Made by a program: the position numbers and the translations under genes
In this document: piece by piece, positions 17,597-27,130 of the stretch
Layout of the letters: each line of letters starts with the position of its first letter
Position numbering within the stretch: the first letter of the stretch is position 1
Notes under the pieces: model-generated
The model's database searches: none
Told to the model about the DNA's origin: nothing
The model's input: only the letters and a program-made list of their open reading frames with translations
Source: Streptomyces cyaneochromogenes
GTDB taxonomy: Bacteria > Actinomycetota > Actinomycetes > Streptomycetales > Streptomycetaceae
Length of the DNA: 64,000 nt
NCBI RefSeq assembly: GCF_003963535.1
Contig: NZ_CP034539.1
Coordinates: 6,572,001-6,636,000 of the forward strand
Direction of reading: 5' to 3'

Positions 17597-17887
17597 TCAG
17601 GGTGCGCGGCGGTCCCGGGCGCCGAGACCCTCGTCATCCGTGTCGATCCACAGAGAGTCGTCGTACGGCGTGTCGGGGATGGTGACGAGCTCCGGCCTGC
17701 GCTGCGCGCCGGGAGCCGACGCGGACTCCCGCAGCAGCGCCACGCTCTCGCGCAGATGGTCGGCGTCGGTGCGCACGCGGCGCATCTCCAGCCCGCCGGT
17801 GCCCAGGTGCTGCTCGAGGCGGCCCACGGACCGGGCCAGGTCGTCGAGGCAGCGCTGGACAGCTGTCAGGTCGTCTTGCACGGACAT
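17597..17887 (-). CDS. Small helical protein heading the sdh operon
   Basis: A 96-residue soluble protein starting at ATG 17887 behind GGAAGTGAGG. The N-terminal two thirds are predicted helical with heptad-like spacing (DDLTAVQRCLDDLARSVGRLEQHL and TDADHLRESVALLRESA), followed by an acidic tail (DTDDEGLG). There are no metal or catalytic motifs. Its position directly before the anchor gene suggests a regulatory or assembly role for the complex, but this is inference. I do not recognise a named family. Confidence 0.7.
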   Translation of the reverse strand: MSVQDDLTAVQRCLDDLARSVGRLEQHLGTGGLEMRRVRTDADHLRESVALLRESASAPGAQRRPELVTIPDTPYDDSLWIDTDDEGLGARDRRAP

Positions 17888-18262
17888 GACGTGACCTCAC
17901 TTCCGTGGGCCCTTCGGCCCTGGGTGGCAACGTTCATGCGCCTGCGAGTGTTGCGCGTCACACCTACCGCTGTGAAGGCATGTGCAGCGATTGGCGGATT
18001 GCACGCCTCCGACGCGCGCCCGCATGCGCTCTGTGTACGCCGGGGGGCCTCAGGTGGTACGGGGGCGCGTTGCTCCGTCCGTGCGGGAGCGCGTTGCTCC
18101 ACACGGGTGGCCTTCCGCGTCCCCGCCGCCGTGTCGACGCCGCCTGGCGAACCCTTTCCTCTTCAGTGGGGGCCCGTAGATCTGATCAACTCCAAAATAC
18201 CGCCAAACGTGATCAAAACGCACTTATTGTCACCGGCGGGCCGCTCCCCGGAGGTACCTGAG
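17888..18262. promoter_or_regulatory. Divergent control region between sdh operon and binding-protein gene
   Basis: This 375-bp divergent interval must hold both promoters. Close to the plus-strand gene is an AT-rich stretch with two TGATCA palindromes (18183-18188 and 18210-18215), 27 bp apart and flanking CTCCAAAATACCGCC; these are possible operator half-sites. A GCGTTGCTCC motif occurs twice (near 18068 and 18092). Confidence 0.4.
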
Positions 18263-20575
18263 ATGTCCTACGACGGCGTTGGACCCAGGCCTGGCCGCAC
18301 CGCGGTCATGCGCGCGGTCGCTTTCCTTGCCGCGGGCGTGCTCGCGGTGCCCGCGCTCGCCGGTTGCAGCGACCCCGACCCGGCCGGCAAGCCGCTGGCC
18401 GGACAGGACATCGGCGCGGCCGCCCGGGACCGGGTCGCCGACGGCGGCACGCTGCGGTGGGCCGTGGACGCCGTGCCGGAGACGCTGAACACCTTCCAGT
18501 CGGACGCCGACGCGACCACGACCCGGATCGCTCAGGCCACCCTGCCGTCGATGTACCGGCTCGATCCGAACGGGCGGCCGGAGCGCAACCCGGATTACCT
18601 GGAGTCCGCCAAGATCGTCGAGACCGAGCCCAAGCAGGTCGTCCTGTACAGGCTCAACCAGCAGGCCGTCTGGAGCGACGGCCGGGAGATCGGCGCCGCC
18701 GACTTCGCCGCCCAGTGGCGGGCCCTGTCCGGCAAGGACAGCGCCTACTGGACCGCCCGTAACGCCGGCTACGACCGGATCGAGAAGATCGAGCGCGGCA
18801 AGGGCGACCTGGAGGTCAGAGTCACCTTCGCGCGGCCGTACGCCGACTGGCGCTCGCTGTTCTCGCCGCTGTACCCGAAGGAGGTCATGGGCACGCCGGA
18901 CTCGTTCAACGACGGGGCGCGGCGCAAGCTCAAGGTCAGCGCCGGGCCGTTCGCCCTGCAGAAGATCGACCGCGGGAACGACGAGGTCCGGCTCACCCGC
19001 AACCCCCGCTGGTGGGGACAGCGCGCCAAGCTGCACGAGATCGTGCTGCGGGCCGTGCCACGCGACGAGCGCGCCGCCGAGCTGGCCGCCGGACGGCTCG
19101 ACCTGGCCGAGATCGACCCCGCCGCGGCCCGGCGCATCGCGCTCGCCGCGCCGCCGCGGGCCGCGACCGCCGGTGCCACCGGTACGGCGGCCGGTTCCGC
19201 TTCGCCGCTGATGGGCCCCGACCGGCGCAGGATGACGCCCGAGCAGCGGCGGGAGGCGGCGGCGTTCCAGGGCTTCGAGGTGCGCAAGTCCCTGGAACCG
19301 ACGTACACCCAGCTCGCCCTCAACGGGGCCGAAGGCGCGCTCGCCGACGAACGGGTGCGCCGGGCCGTGGCTCGCGCGATCGACCGCAAGGAACTGGCGA
19401 AGCTGGTCCTCACCCCGCTGGGCCTGCCCGCCGAGCCGGTCGGCAGCCACCTCGCGCTGTCCGGCCAGGCCGCGTACGCCGACAACAGCGGGGCGATCGG
19501 CGGCCAGGACACCAAGGAGGCGAAGGCGCTGCTCGCCGACGCGGGGTGGGTGCGGGGCGGGCCGATCAAGGAGGAGGAGAAGAAGGCGGAGGAGGCGGCG
19601 GGGCCGGAGGGGAAGAAGGCCGGAGAGGGCGAGAAGGCCGAGAAGGCCGAGAAGGCCGAGAAGGCGGAGAAGAAGGGCGAGAAGGCGGACAAGGACGCCA
19701 AGAAGTCGGACAAGGACGCCGAGAAGGCAGACAAGGGCGCCGAGAAGAAGGAGCCCGAGAAGAAGGAGCCCGAGAAGAAGGAGCCCGAGAAGAAGGACGC
19801 CGCGAAGGACTCGGAGTCGTCGGGCGGGGACGACGGGACGTACATCGTCGGGGAGGACAACAAGGCGGACGGCGACGAGCGTCGCGAGGGGAAGCATCTC
19901 GCCCAGGACGGCAAGCAGTACGGCAACAAGCAGCTCCAGCCCGGCGGGGCGCCCGGTGCGTACGCGCCCCAGGGCACGCCCGCACCGGCGGGCGCGGCGG
20001 CGCGGCCGCTGGCGAAGGACGGCAAGGCGCTGGTGCTGCGGTTCGTGGTGCCGGCGGGGGAGGGATCGCAGACGCTGCGCACGGTGGCGGACCGGATCGG
20101 TCTGATGCTGGAGCGGGTCGGGATCCGCACCGTGATCACCAAGGTCTCGGACGAGAGCTACTTCAAGGACCACATCGCGTCCGGGCAGTACGACCTGGCC
20201 CTCTACTCCTGGCCCACCTCCGCCTACCCGGCCACGGACGCCCGGCCCATCTACGCCAAGCCGGTCCCGGCCGCCGACGGCTCCCTGAACGTCGAGCAGA
20301 ACTACACGCGTGTCGGCACCGACCAGGTCGACCAGCTCTTCGACCAGGCGGTCGGGACGCTCGACGAGTCCGAGTCCCGCTCGTTGATCCGCAAGGCCGA
20401 CTCCCGTATCTGGGCGGCGGCCGGGTCGATTCCTCTCTTCCAGCGGCCGCAGCTCACGGCGGCGAGGGCGAATGTCGCCAACGCGGGGGCCTTCGGGTTC
20501 GGGACGCCCGTGTACCAGGACATGGGCTTCCTGAAGAAGGGGACGGGACCGTCGGCGAGCGCGTCGACGAACTGA
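18263..20575 (+). CDS. Orphan peptide-type ABC substrate-binding lipoprotein (SBP_bac_5)
   Basis: A 770-residue family 5 extracellular solute-binding protein. It starts at ATG 18263 behind GGAGGT at 18250. The signal peptide ends in the lipobox LAGC with Cys35. Family features include GGTLRWAVDAVPETLN, ...RIAQATLPSMYRLD, VWSDGREIGAADFAAQW and a C-terminal YDLALYSWPT. The usual length is about 550; the excess is a Lys/Glu/Asp-rich insert (about residues 436-517) plus a Pro/Gly linker. No permease or ATPase gene adjoins it, so it may serve one of the importers further along or act as a sensor. Confidence 0.87.
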   Translation: MSYDGVGPRPGRTAVMRAVAFLAAGVLAVPALAGCSDPDPAGKPLAGQDIGAAARDRVADGGTLRWAVDAVPETLNTFQSDADATTTRIAQATLPSMYRLDPNGRPERNPDYLESAKIVETEPKQVVLYRLNQQAVWSDGREIGAADFAAQWRALSGKDSAYWTARNAGYDRIEKIERGKGDLEVRVTFARPYADWRSLFSPLYPKEVMGTPDSFNDGARRKLKVSAGPFALQKIDRGNDEVRLTRNPRWWGQRAKLHEIVLRAVPRDERAAELAAGRLDLAEIDPAAARRIALAAPPRAATAGATGTAAGSASPLMGPDRRRMTPEQRREAAAFQGFEVRKSLEPTYTQLALNGAEGALADERVRRAVARAIDRKELAKLVLTPLGLPAEPVGSHLALSGQAAYADNSGAIGGQDTKEAKALLADAGWVRGGPIKEEEKKAEEAAGPEGKKAGEGEKAEKAEKAEKAEKKGEKADKDAKKSDKDAEKADKGAEKKEPEKKEPEKKEPEKKDAAKDSESSGGDDGTYIVGEDNKADGDERREGKHLAQDGKQYGNKQLQPGGAPGAYAPQGTPAPAGAAARPLAKDGKALVLRFVVPAGEGSQTLRTVADRIGLMLERVGIRTVITKVSDESYFKDHIASGQYDLALYSWPTSAYPATDARPIYAKPVPAADGSLNVEQNYTRVGTDQVDQLFDQAVGTLDESESRSLIRKADSRIWAAAGSIPLFQRPQLTAARANVANAGAFGFGTPVYQDMGFLKKGTGPSASASTN
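19570..19815 (+). repeat. Codon repeats encoding a Lys/Glu-rich insert
   Basis: Within the binding-protein gene, short units repeat: GAGAAGGCC (EKA) four times near 19630-19665 and GAGCCCGAGAAGAAG (EPEKK) three times near 19750-19795. The product is a highly charged, probably flexible or helical spacer between the two lobes. The pattern is typical of replication slippage. Confidence 0.8.
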
Positions 20576-20577
20576 CC

Positions 20578-20697
20578 TTCTCCTCGCCCCCGCCGCCCCT
20601 ACCCGTCCCGTCCCGGGGGCTGCCGCCCCCGGACCCCCGCTTCGGCCCTGAAGGGGCTCGTCGGACGGGCTGAGTTCAGCCCCTCCGGCGTTGAGGG
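20578..20697. repeat. Dispersed intergenic GC-rich element, copy 2
   Basis: This starts within 3 bp of the binding-protein stop codon and has the same block order as copy 1 (CCCCTACCCGTCCCGTCCC, GGGGGCTGCCGCCCCC, CCCCGCTTCGGCCC), then a GACGGGCTGAGTTCAGCCC stem and CCTCCGGCGTTGAGG. Its position right after a gene suggests a terminator-like function. Confidence 0.65.
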
Positions 20698-20755
20698 AGC
20701 GGGGCCCAGGGGCCGTGAACCTTGCTAGGTGTGGGTAGCCTCTGACCTGCGGAAA

Positions 20756-20794
20756 CAACGGTCTCAAGGTCGATCGTGAGCCTTGAGACCGTTG
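20756..20794. terminator. Bidirectional terminator between convergent genes
   Basis: A perfect 14-bp inverted repeat (20756-20769 CAACGGTCTCAAGG with 20781-20794) with an 11-nt loop. It lies between the plus-strand binding-protein gene and the minus-strand small membrane protein gene, so it can serve both. Confidence 0.7.
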
Positions 20795-20819
20795 CGGAGT
20801 CGTCAGCAAAGTAATGGGC

Positions 20820-21104
20820 CTATTTGCCACCGCCTCTTACGCTGGCCGCCGAGTCGCCATCGCTGGGCGGGCGTTGCGAACCCGAGAGAGCAACGGTAGC
20901 GACGATGACGGCTCCGATGGCCACGCACACCACCATGACGGCAACGATTGCCTCCCAGCCCGCCATGACCGCGCGGATCAGCACCCTAGGAATCGGCAGG
21001 CCAGCTGGTTGATCCGCAGCAGCAAGAAGGCCGAAGCCGATCGCTCCCAACAGAGAGATCACCACCGACACGAGCAGCATGTTCCAAAGCTTGTGCTTGT
21101 CCAT
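20820..21104 (-). CDS. Small two-helix membrane protein
   Basis: A 94-residue protein starting at ATG 21104 (MDKHKLWN) with AAGGGG about 13 bases upstream. It has two hydrophobic helices (about residues 9-30 and 50-75) joined by a short loop, and a polar Ser/Gly/Arg tail. There is no signal cleavage site or catalytic motif. It borders the transposase-relic region, so it could be accessory DNA. The family is not recognised. Confidence 0.55.
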   Translation of the reverse strand: MDKHKLWNMLLVSVVISLLGAIGFGLLAAADQPAGLPIPRVLIRAVMAGWEAIVAVMVVCVAIGAVIVATVALSGSQRPPSDGDSAASVRGGGK

Positions 21105-21196
21105 GAAGGGTTGAGCGCCCCTTCTATGCCTACTGAGCTTGAACTCGGGTTGTCGTAGCCGCTGACAGAGCTTGATCCTCGCGGTAGGTCGTTGCC

Positions 21197-21488
21197 ATGA
21201 GGTATGCGCAGGGCGGCGGTCTGTCCAACGAGCGCCGGCAGTTCCGCGAGGGGATCGGGATGAACGCGGCCGAGAGGTTCGCCCGGGGCGAGCCGAGCTC
21301 GGCGATCGCCAAGGAGTTACGGGTGAGTGTCCGGTCCGTGCAGCGGTAGCGGCGGGCCTGGGACAAGGGTGGGCCGCTGGCCCTGCACTCGGTAGGCTCG
21401 GCCTCGCCGCCCGGACTGAGCGAGGCCCAGTCCGCCCAGCTGGAAGCGGAGATGGCGCAAGGGCCGGTCGCACACGGAAGCCATCGAA
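21197..21488 (+). pseudogene. IS630-like transposase N-terminal relic
   Basis: The frame from ATG 21197 encodes a helix-turn-helix segment (RRQFREGIGMNAAERFARGE, IAKELRVSVRSVQR) like the N-terminus of IS630-family transposases common in Streptomyces. A TAG replaces the expected Trp codon after VQR near 21346. The similarity continues (RRAWDKGGPLALHS, LSEAQSAQLEAEMAQGPVAHG) to about 21488 and then stops. The DDE catalytic part is missing, so the element is dead. Confidence 0.75.
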
Positions 21489-21504
21489 GCCTAGAACGCA
21501 GAAA

Positions 21505-21549
21505 AGGACCCGGTATCCGCCCAGCAGTAGCGAGGGGATACCGGGTCCT
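21505..21549. terminator. Strong hairpin after the IS630 relic
   Basis: A perfect 14-bp inverted repeat (AGGACCCGGTATCC 21505-21518 with 21536-21549) with a 17-nt loop. It is flanked by GAAA on one side and TATTC on the other, so it could terminate in either direction. It is not obviously part of either transposase relic. Confidence 0.55.
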
Positions 21550-21631
21550 ATTCATGGATGGGCTTATCAGCGCTCACGGGTAAGCAGTGGATACCGCTGT
21601 CGCTCGAAGATCTCTGTCTTGACTGCCTCGT

Positions 21632-22470
21632 ACTACAGCCTCAGATCATGTGACTGGTGATCGGTGCTGACCGTTGTCCGGTCATGCTGATGGACGTGAG
21701 CGCGGAGCACGTCGGGGGCTGGGCGGAGAAACTGGCCGCTCTGACGGATGGATTGGGGCATCTGTTCGCCCGGCTGAGCCGCGGGAGGTGTTCTCGGATC
21801 TCATCGACGGGCTGCTGTTGGACCTGGGCCGCAAGAACGGCTGGACGATGGTCGAGCGGGCCGGGCATGCCGCCCCGCACCGGATCCAGAAGTTCCTCGG
21901 CGAGGCATCCTGGGATGCGGACGCGTTGCTGGCCGAGGTGCAGGGGACGTGGTCCGGGAGTTGAGGGATCCGAAGGCGACGCTGGTGTTGGACGACACCC
22001 AGGTGATCAAGAAGGGTGACAAGTCCGTCGGGGTCGCCCACCAGCACTGCGGGGTTACCGGCGCCTGTACCTGCCGGGGTCATGGACACGCGACCGTGAA
22101 AGGTGCCAGGCGGCCGGGGTGCCCGACTCCGACGCCTTCGCCACCAAGCCGCAGCTGGGCATCGCCATGCTGACCGGCGTGGAGGCCAGCTCGATGCCGT
22201 TTTCCTGGGTGGTCGCAGACGCGGACTACGGCGAGGACCCCGCTCTCAGGTCCTGGCTCCATGAGCGGAGGATCTGCTACGTGCTCGCGGTGCCGGTCAC
22301 CCTGCCGCTGACCGGTCCGCCGGGCAAGCCGTCCCTCCCGAAGGTCGCGGCGGTCGGTGACCTGCTGCACTACGCCACAGTGTGCGAGAAGAGAAGTTGG
22401 AGCGCCGCAGCCAGGGCGCGGGCTCCAAGGGACAGCGCACCTACGACTGGACAACTGCTCCGGTGCGCCA
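21632..22470 (+). mobile_element. Degenerate IS701-like element, left part
   Basis: A likely terminal repeat (CAGCCTCAGATC, 21636-21647) is followed by a transposase broken across several frames. In order these are AEHVGGWAEKLAALTDGLGH (frame from ~21684), GLLLDLGRKNGWTMVERAGH and IQKFLGEASWDADALL (another frame), TLVLDDTQVIKKGDKSVGVA (third frame), and SSMPFSWVVADADYGEDP with CYVLAVPVTLPL. The DD of LVLDDTQ and the ADADYG block are the DDE-type catalytic regions of IS701/IS4-like transposases. At least three frameshifts are needed, so the gene is inactive. The C-terminal part is missing here. Confidence 0.7.
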
Positions 22471-22575
22471 TTGGAGCTCAAATGTATCTCAAGACCCGTG
22501 ACTCTCATTGAGCTTATCGGCAGTATGGAGCTCGCATGACGTTTCCACCCCTCACAAAAAGCATCGGGGGATGCA

Positions 22576-23070
22576 TTGAGTAAGACCAGAATCATCGCCG
22601 GAATGGCCACGTCGGCGCTCGCTATCGGCGTGACCATTACTGGGCCCGCATCGACCGCGCGGGCCGATGACGGCGGCCGCTGGTACATCGTGAACCAGTA
22701 CAACGGCAAGTGCGTCCAAGGTCATGGCCGGGGCAAGAATCTCACGCTGGGCACTTGCAAGAAGAAGAACGCGTTCCAGTGGCAAAATTACGGAAGTCAC
22801 CAGTACGTAAACTTCAGCGAAAGCCCCGGTGGAGAGTGGGGGGTTCTGTGCATGGCCCAGAAGGGGAAGGACAAGCCCGTAAGCCTGAAACCGTGCCATG
22901 ACGTAGATGGTGTTTGGCAGATCGCGTCTTTGAACAACGGCGCCAAGACCCCCATCACGAACGTCAAGTGTGGAGCTCTTCAGGCCGTAAACACGACGAC
23001 CCTGAAATGCGGCAAAGTGCCTGCTAACAGGAAGAAGATGACTTGGATAATCAAGTACTCCCTCAGCTAG
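22576..23070 (+). CDS. Small secreted protein, beta-trefoil (ricin-like) candidate
   Basis: A 164-residue protein starting at TTG 22576 with GGGGGA just upstream. The signal peptide (residues 1-30) ends in STARA-DD. The mature ~134 residues contain NGKCVQGHGRGKNLTLGTCK, then FQWQ, then GVLCMAQKG...PCHDVDGVWQI. These cysteine pairs and Q-x-W-like repeats resemble one or two lobes of a ricin-type beta-trefoil. The coding DNA is visibly richer in A/T than its neighbours and is flanked by transposase relics, which points to horizontal acquisition. A carbohydrate-binding role is inference. It has its own strong terminator. Confidence 0.75.
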   Translation: MSKTRIIAGMATSALAIGVTITGPASTARADDGGRWYIVNQYNGKCVQGHGRGKNLTLGTCKKKNAFQWQNYGSHQYVNFSESPGGEWGVLCMAQKGKDKPVSLKPCHDVDGVWQIASLNNGAKTPITNVKCGALQAVNTTTLKCGKVPANRKKMTWIIKYSLS

Positions 23071-23133
23071 GCGTAGCCGCCCACTCTTCGCCGCACTCCA
23101 GTCGCGGAACGCAGTGCCCCAACATTCCGTGAG

Positions 23134-23174
23134 GAAGAGCCAGTATCTGACCCTATGTCAGGTACTGGCTCTTC
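23134..23174 (+). terminator. Intrinsic terminator of the secreted-protein gene
   Basis: Two 17-bp arms (23134-23150 and 23158-23174) differ at one position that still allows a G-U pair. The loop is 7 nt and CTTCTCG follows. It lies 63 bp after the stop codon. Confidence 0.75.
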
Positions 23175-23386
23175 TCGTATGTGTGGCTGTCAGCTCCTGT
23201 CAGGAGACTCCCCTCCCCGCCTAACCTCGCGCTTTCGCTTAGGGTAAAGGGGACTTCGTGCAGCCGGGCCACACCTCGGCCTCGGTCCACTCGGCCAAGC
23301 GGCGCCAGCAGGCCACGCCCGAGCCGAAGGCCGAGTTCCTGCAGCAGTTGTTCCCAGGAGATCCTGGTGTGCAGCACGAACAGGTA

Positions 23387-23840
23387 TTACAGCCTCAGAT
23401 CTTGAGGTTGTGAACGGTTCTGCTCAGGTTGTCGTCGGGGGGCGGAGGGCGGGTGGGCAGGGGGTCGCCGCGCCAGTTGTAGTGGCTGACGGTGGCCGGG
23501 TCTGGTGCAGGGCCCGCCAGTGGTGCTGCTGGAGCTGTACGCGTTGCTGTGGTGGGTGAATCAGGGCGGTGGCCGCGCGAGGAGCGTGGCGAGTGCCGGC
23601 GCGGTCAGCCGGATCAGCGGAAGGCGCCCCTTCCCGCTGTCACCTGTGCCCCTTCGTCTGCAGGGTCCAGACCGACGGGCTGCCCGGGGAGATCGGCTGC
23701 GGATTCGGGTTCCGGGTCGGGGTAGCGGGCGCGCTGGATGGTCAGGAAGGCCAAGGCGAGCATCGCGCGGGTGACGTGCCGGTGCCAGGAGGTCCAGCGG
23801 CGGACATGTTACTGGCCGAGGCCGAGGTGGGCGTGTGCTT
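23387..23840 (-). mobile_element. Degenerate IS701-like element, C-terminal part
   Basis: On the minus strand, broken frames give WHRHVTRAMLALAFLTIQR, ADLPGQPVGLDPADE, LIRLTAPALATLLARPP and YNWRGDPLPTRPPPPDDNL, which resemble the tail of IS701/IS4-type transposases. The outer end carries CAGCCTCAGATC at 23393-23404, the same terminal sequence as at 21636. Frameshifts and loss of the N-terminal part show it is a relic. The region 23177-23386 between the terminator and this end has no convincing gene. Confidence 0.6.
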
Positions 23841-24204
23841 GCGGTACCCGCCGTATGCGGGACGGAGCGACAACGTCCGCAGGTGATCACTCGTGAACGG
23901 ACGGCCGACCGGTTCACGTGCTCCGCCGCCGCCAGGTCGCGGACGATGGAACGCATGTCATGGCCGGCTCTCGCTCTTGCGTTGTCGTCGTGCTGTTCGG
24001 TCACGGACCGTTGACGCCCAGAGCTGTCCTGCGACACAGGCAGGTACTCACGGCCCGTGAGCAGCTCTGGGCGACGGAAGCGGCGGTCAGGGTGACGTTT
24101 GCGCTGGTGAAGGCATGTTTGGAGCATGCCCGCTAACCGACATCTGGAAAAATGAGCGGGGCGGAGCCCCAGAAAGACGGGAAGGGTAGGGGCGGCGGGG
24201 GCGA
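23841..24204. other. Non-coding tail of the transposase-relic region
   Basis: No gene is supported. It holds a perfect 12-bp inverted repeat CGCCCAGAGCTG (24015-24026) with CAGCTCTGGGCG (24062-24073), possibly an old element end or hairpin. It also holds a partial copy of the dispersed GC-rich element (GGGTAGGGGCGGCGGGGGCGA, 24184-24204). Confidence 0.4.
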
Positions 24205-24359
24205 TAACCCCTCTGACCTGCACCGACGTATCCCGCCAAGCCCCAGTGGCAGCGGCCCCGTACCATGGGGTAAGGCCGTGGCACGTTCAGCCCGGCAGGG
24301 CCCGCGTAACACAGACGTACGCGAGAGCCGTCCTCACCACTCCGGGAGTACGCCGCAAT

Positions 24360-26267
<1,908 letters not shown>

Positions 26268-26279
26268 CCCTAGCGCTGA

Positions 26280-26320
26280 CGGCACCGGGCGCCCCGCCGA
26301 GGGGCGCCCGGTGCCGTTTT
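26280..26320 (+). terminator. Intrinsic terminator of typA
   Basis: A stem of about 16 bp (26280-26295 with 26301-26316), a 5-nt loop and a TTTT run directly after it. This is one of the clearest Rho-independent terminators in the window. Confidence 0.85.
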
Positions 26321-26844
26321 GCAGAAGATGGAGCGACTGGAGCGAAGGGATCCAAAGGGACGTAGGGAAAACCCTTGAATTCGCTGTGAGGCCCCGTTCG
26401 GTGGGGCGGATCCCATTAACCTGCCCGGAAGCAACGTGCCGACATGCCCGGGAGCAGCGCGCTCGAACGGTCGGGGCACCCAAGCACCGACGGTGTGCGC
26501 TCGGCAACTGTTTTTCCGGCGCAGGACGTCCGGTATTCGGACGCTACCCCCCGATAGATGTGTAACAAGTCCGTTTCGCAGCGATCTCTCCTCAAACCCT
26601 TTGTCCGGATTTTGGAAGACCTAGCCCCTATCTGTGATCGAACCGAGACCTCAAGAGTGTGGTTCGTCCCCTGGCCGATAGCAGATAGTTAGGCGCGTAG
26701 AGCTCGGATGAACGGGTTACGCGCTGACGGGGCGCGGACTCGCGAGCGTGGGGGCACGTGACGAACTCCGGCACCAATGAAGGGGCCTGGAGGTGTCGTC
26801 TGCTCCCCTTTGCGGTGAACAAGCGGATTCATGAGGAGGAACCC
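26321..26844. other. Long leader region upstream of the bldK operon
   Basis: A non-coding stretch with lower GC (26330-26700), in contrast to most intergenic DNA nearby. It ends in GAGGAGGA just before a short ORF at 26845. It must contain the bldK promoter, but I could not fix -35/-10 boxes with confidence. Together with 26965-27130 it makes a leader of about 800 bp, long enough for regulatory RNA or multiple operators. Confidence 0.45.
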
Positions 26845-26964
26845 ATGCGAGGTGCCACAAGCGCCATATGGGTCGCGTCGTCCCGGATGGCAGATGTAGG
26901 CCCCGCAGGTGCGAGTCCCGATTCGGCGGTCGCGACGGTCATCAGGCGTCGCGAACTCCCCTGA
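26845..26964 (+). CDS. Short ORF with perfect ribosome binding site; possible binding-protein remnant or leader peptide
   Basis: A 39-codon ORF begins at ATG 26845, preceded by GAGGAGGAACCC. Its first residues MRGATSAIWVAS closely resemble MRGATHAGRAACAV, the start of the binding lipoprotein at 41750. The rest (SSRMADVGPAGASPDSAV) shows no lipobox or secretion signal. It may be the 5' remnant of a deleted binding-protein gene, or a translated leader that controls the operon 166 bp downstream. I cannot decide between these. Confidence 0.4.
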   Translation: MRGATSAIWVASSRMADVGPAGASPDSAVATVIRRRELP

Positions 26965-27130
26965 CGGACCGATCCGTCGGCCGGTCAGTGCCGATCGCGA
27001 GCCAGGTTCCCCCGGGGGCTCGCCCCCAGCCGTTGTTCTCCTCGCGCGCTGCGAAAGACGTACGCCGTGCGACGGTCGTCGAACACTGTGTGGTCCCGAC
27101 GACCTCCAACATCTGTGAAATGGACGAATC

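Noticed and set aside
18230..20830. Very long minus-strand open frame (866 codons) opposite the binding-protein gene
   Set aside because: It is antisense to a clear lipoprotein gene and is Arg/Leu/Gly-rich with no motif; a composition artefact of GC-rich DNA.
26880..26935. tRNA-like T-arm (GGTGCGAGTCCCG)
   Set aside because: No acceptor or anticodon stems can be formed around it, and it lies inside the short MRGAT reading frame.
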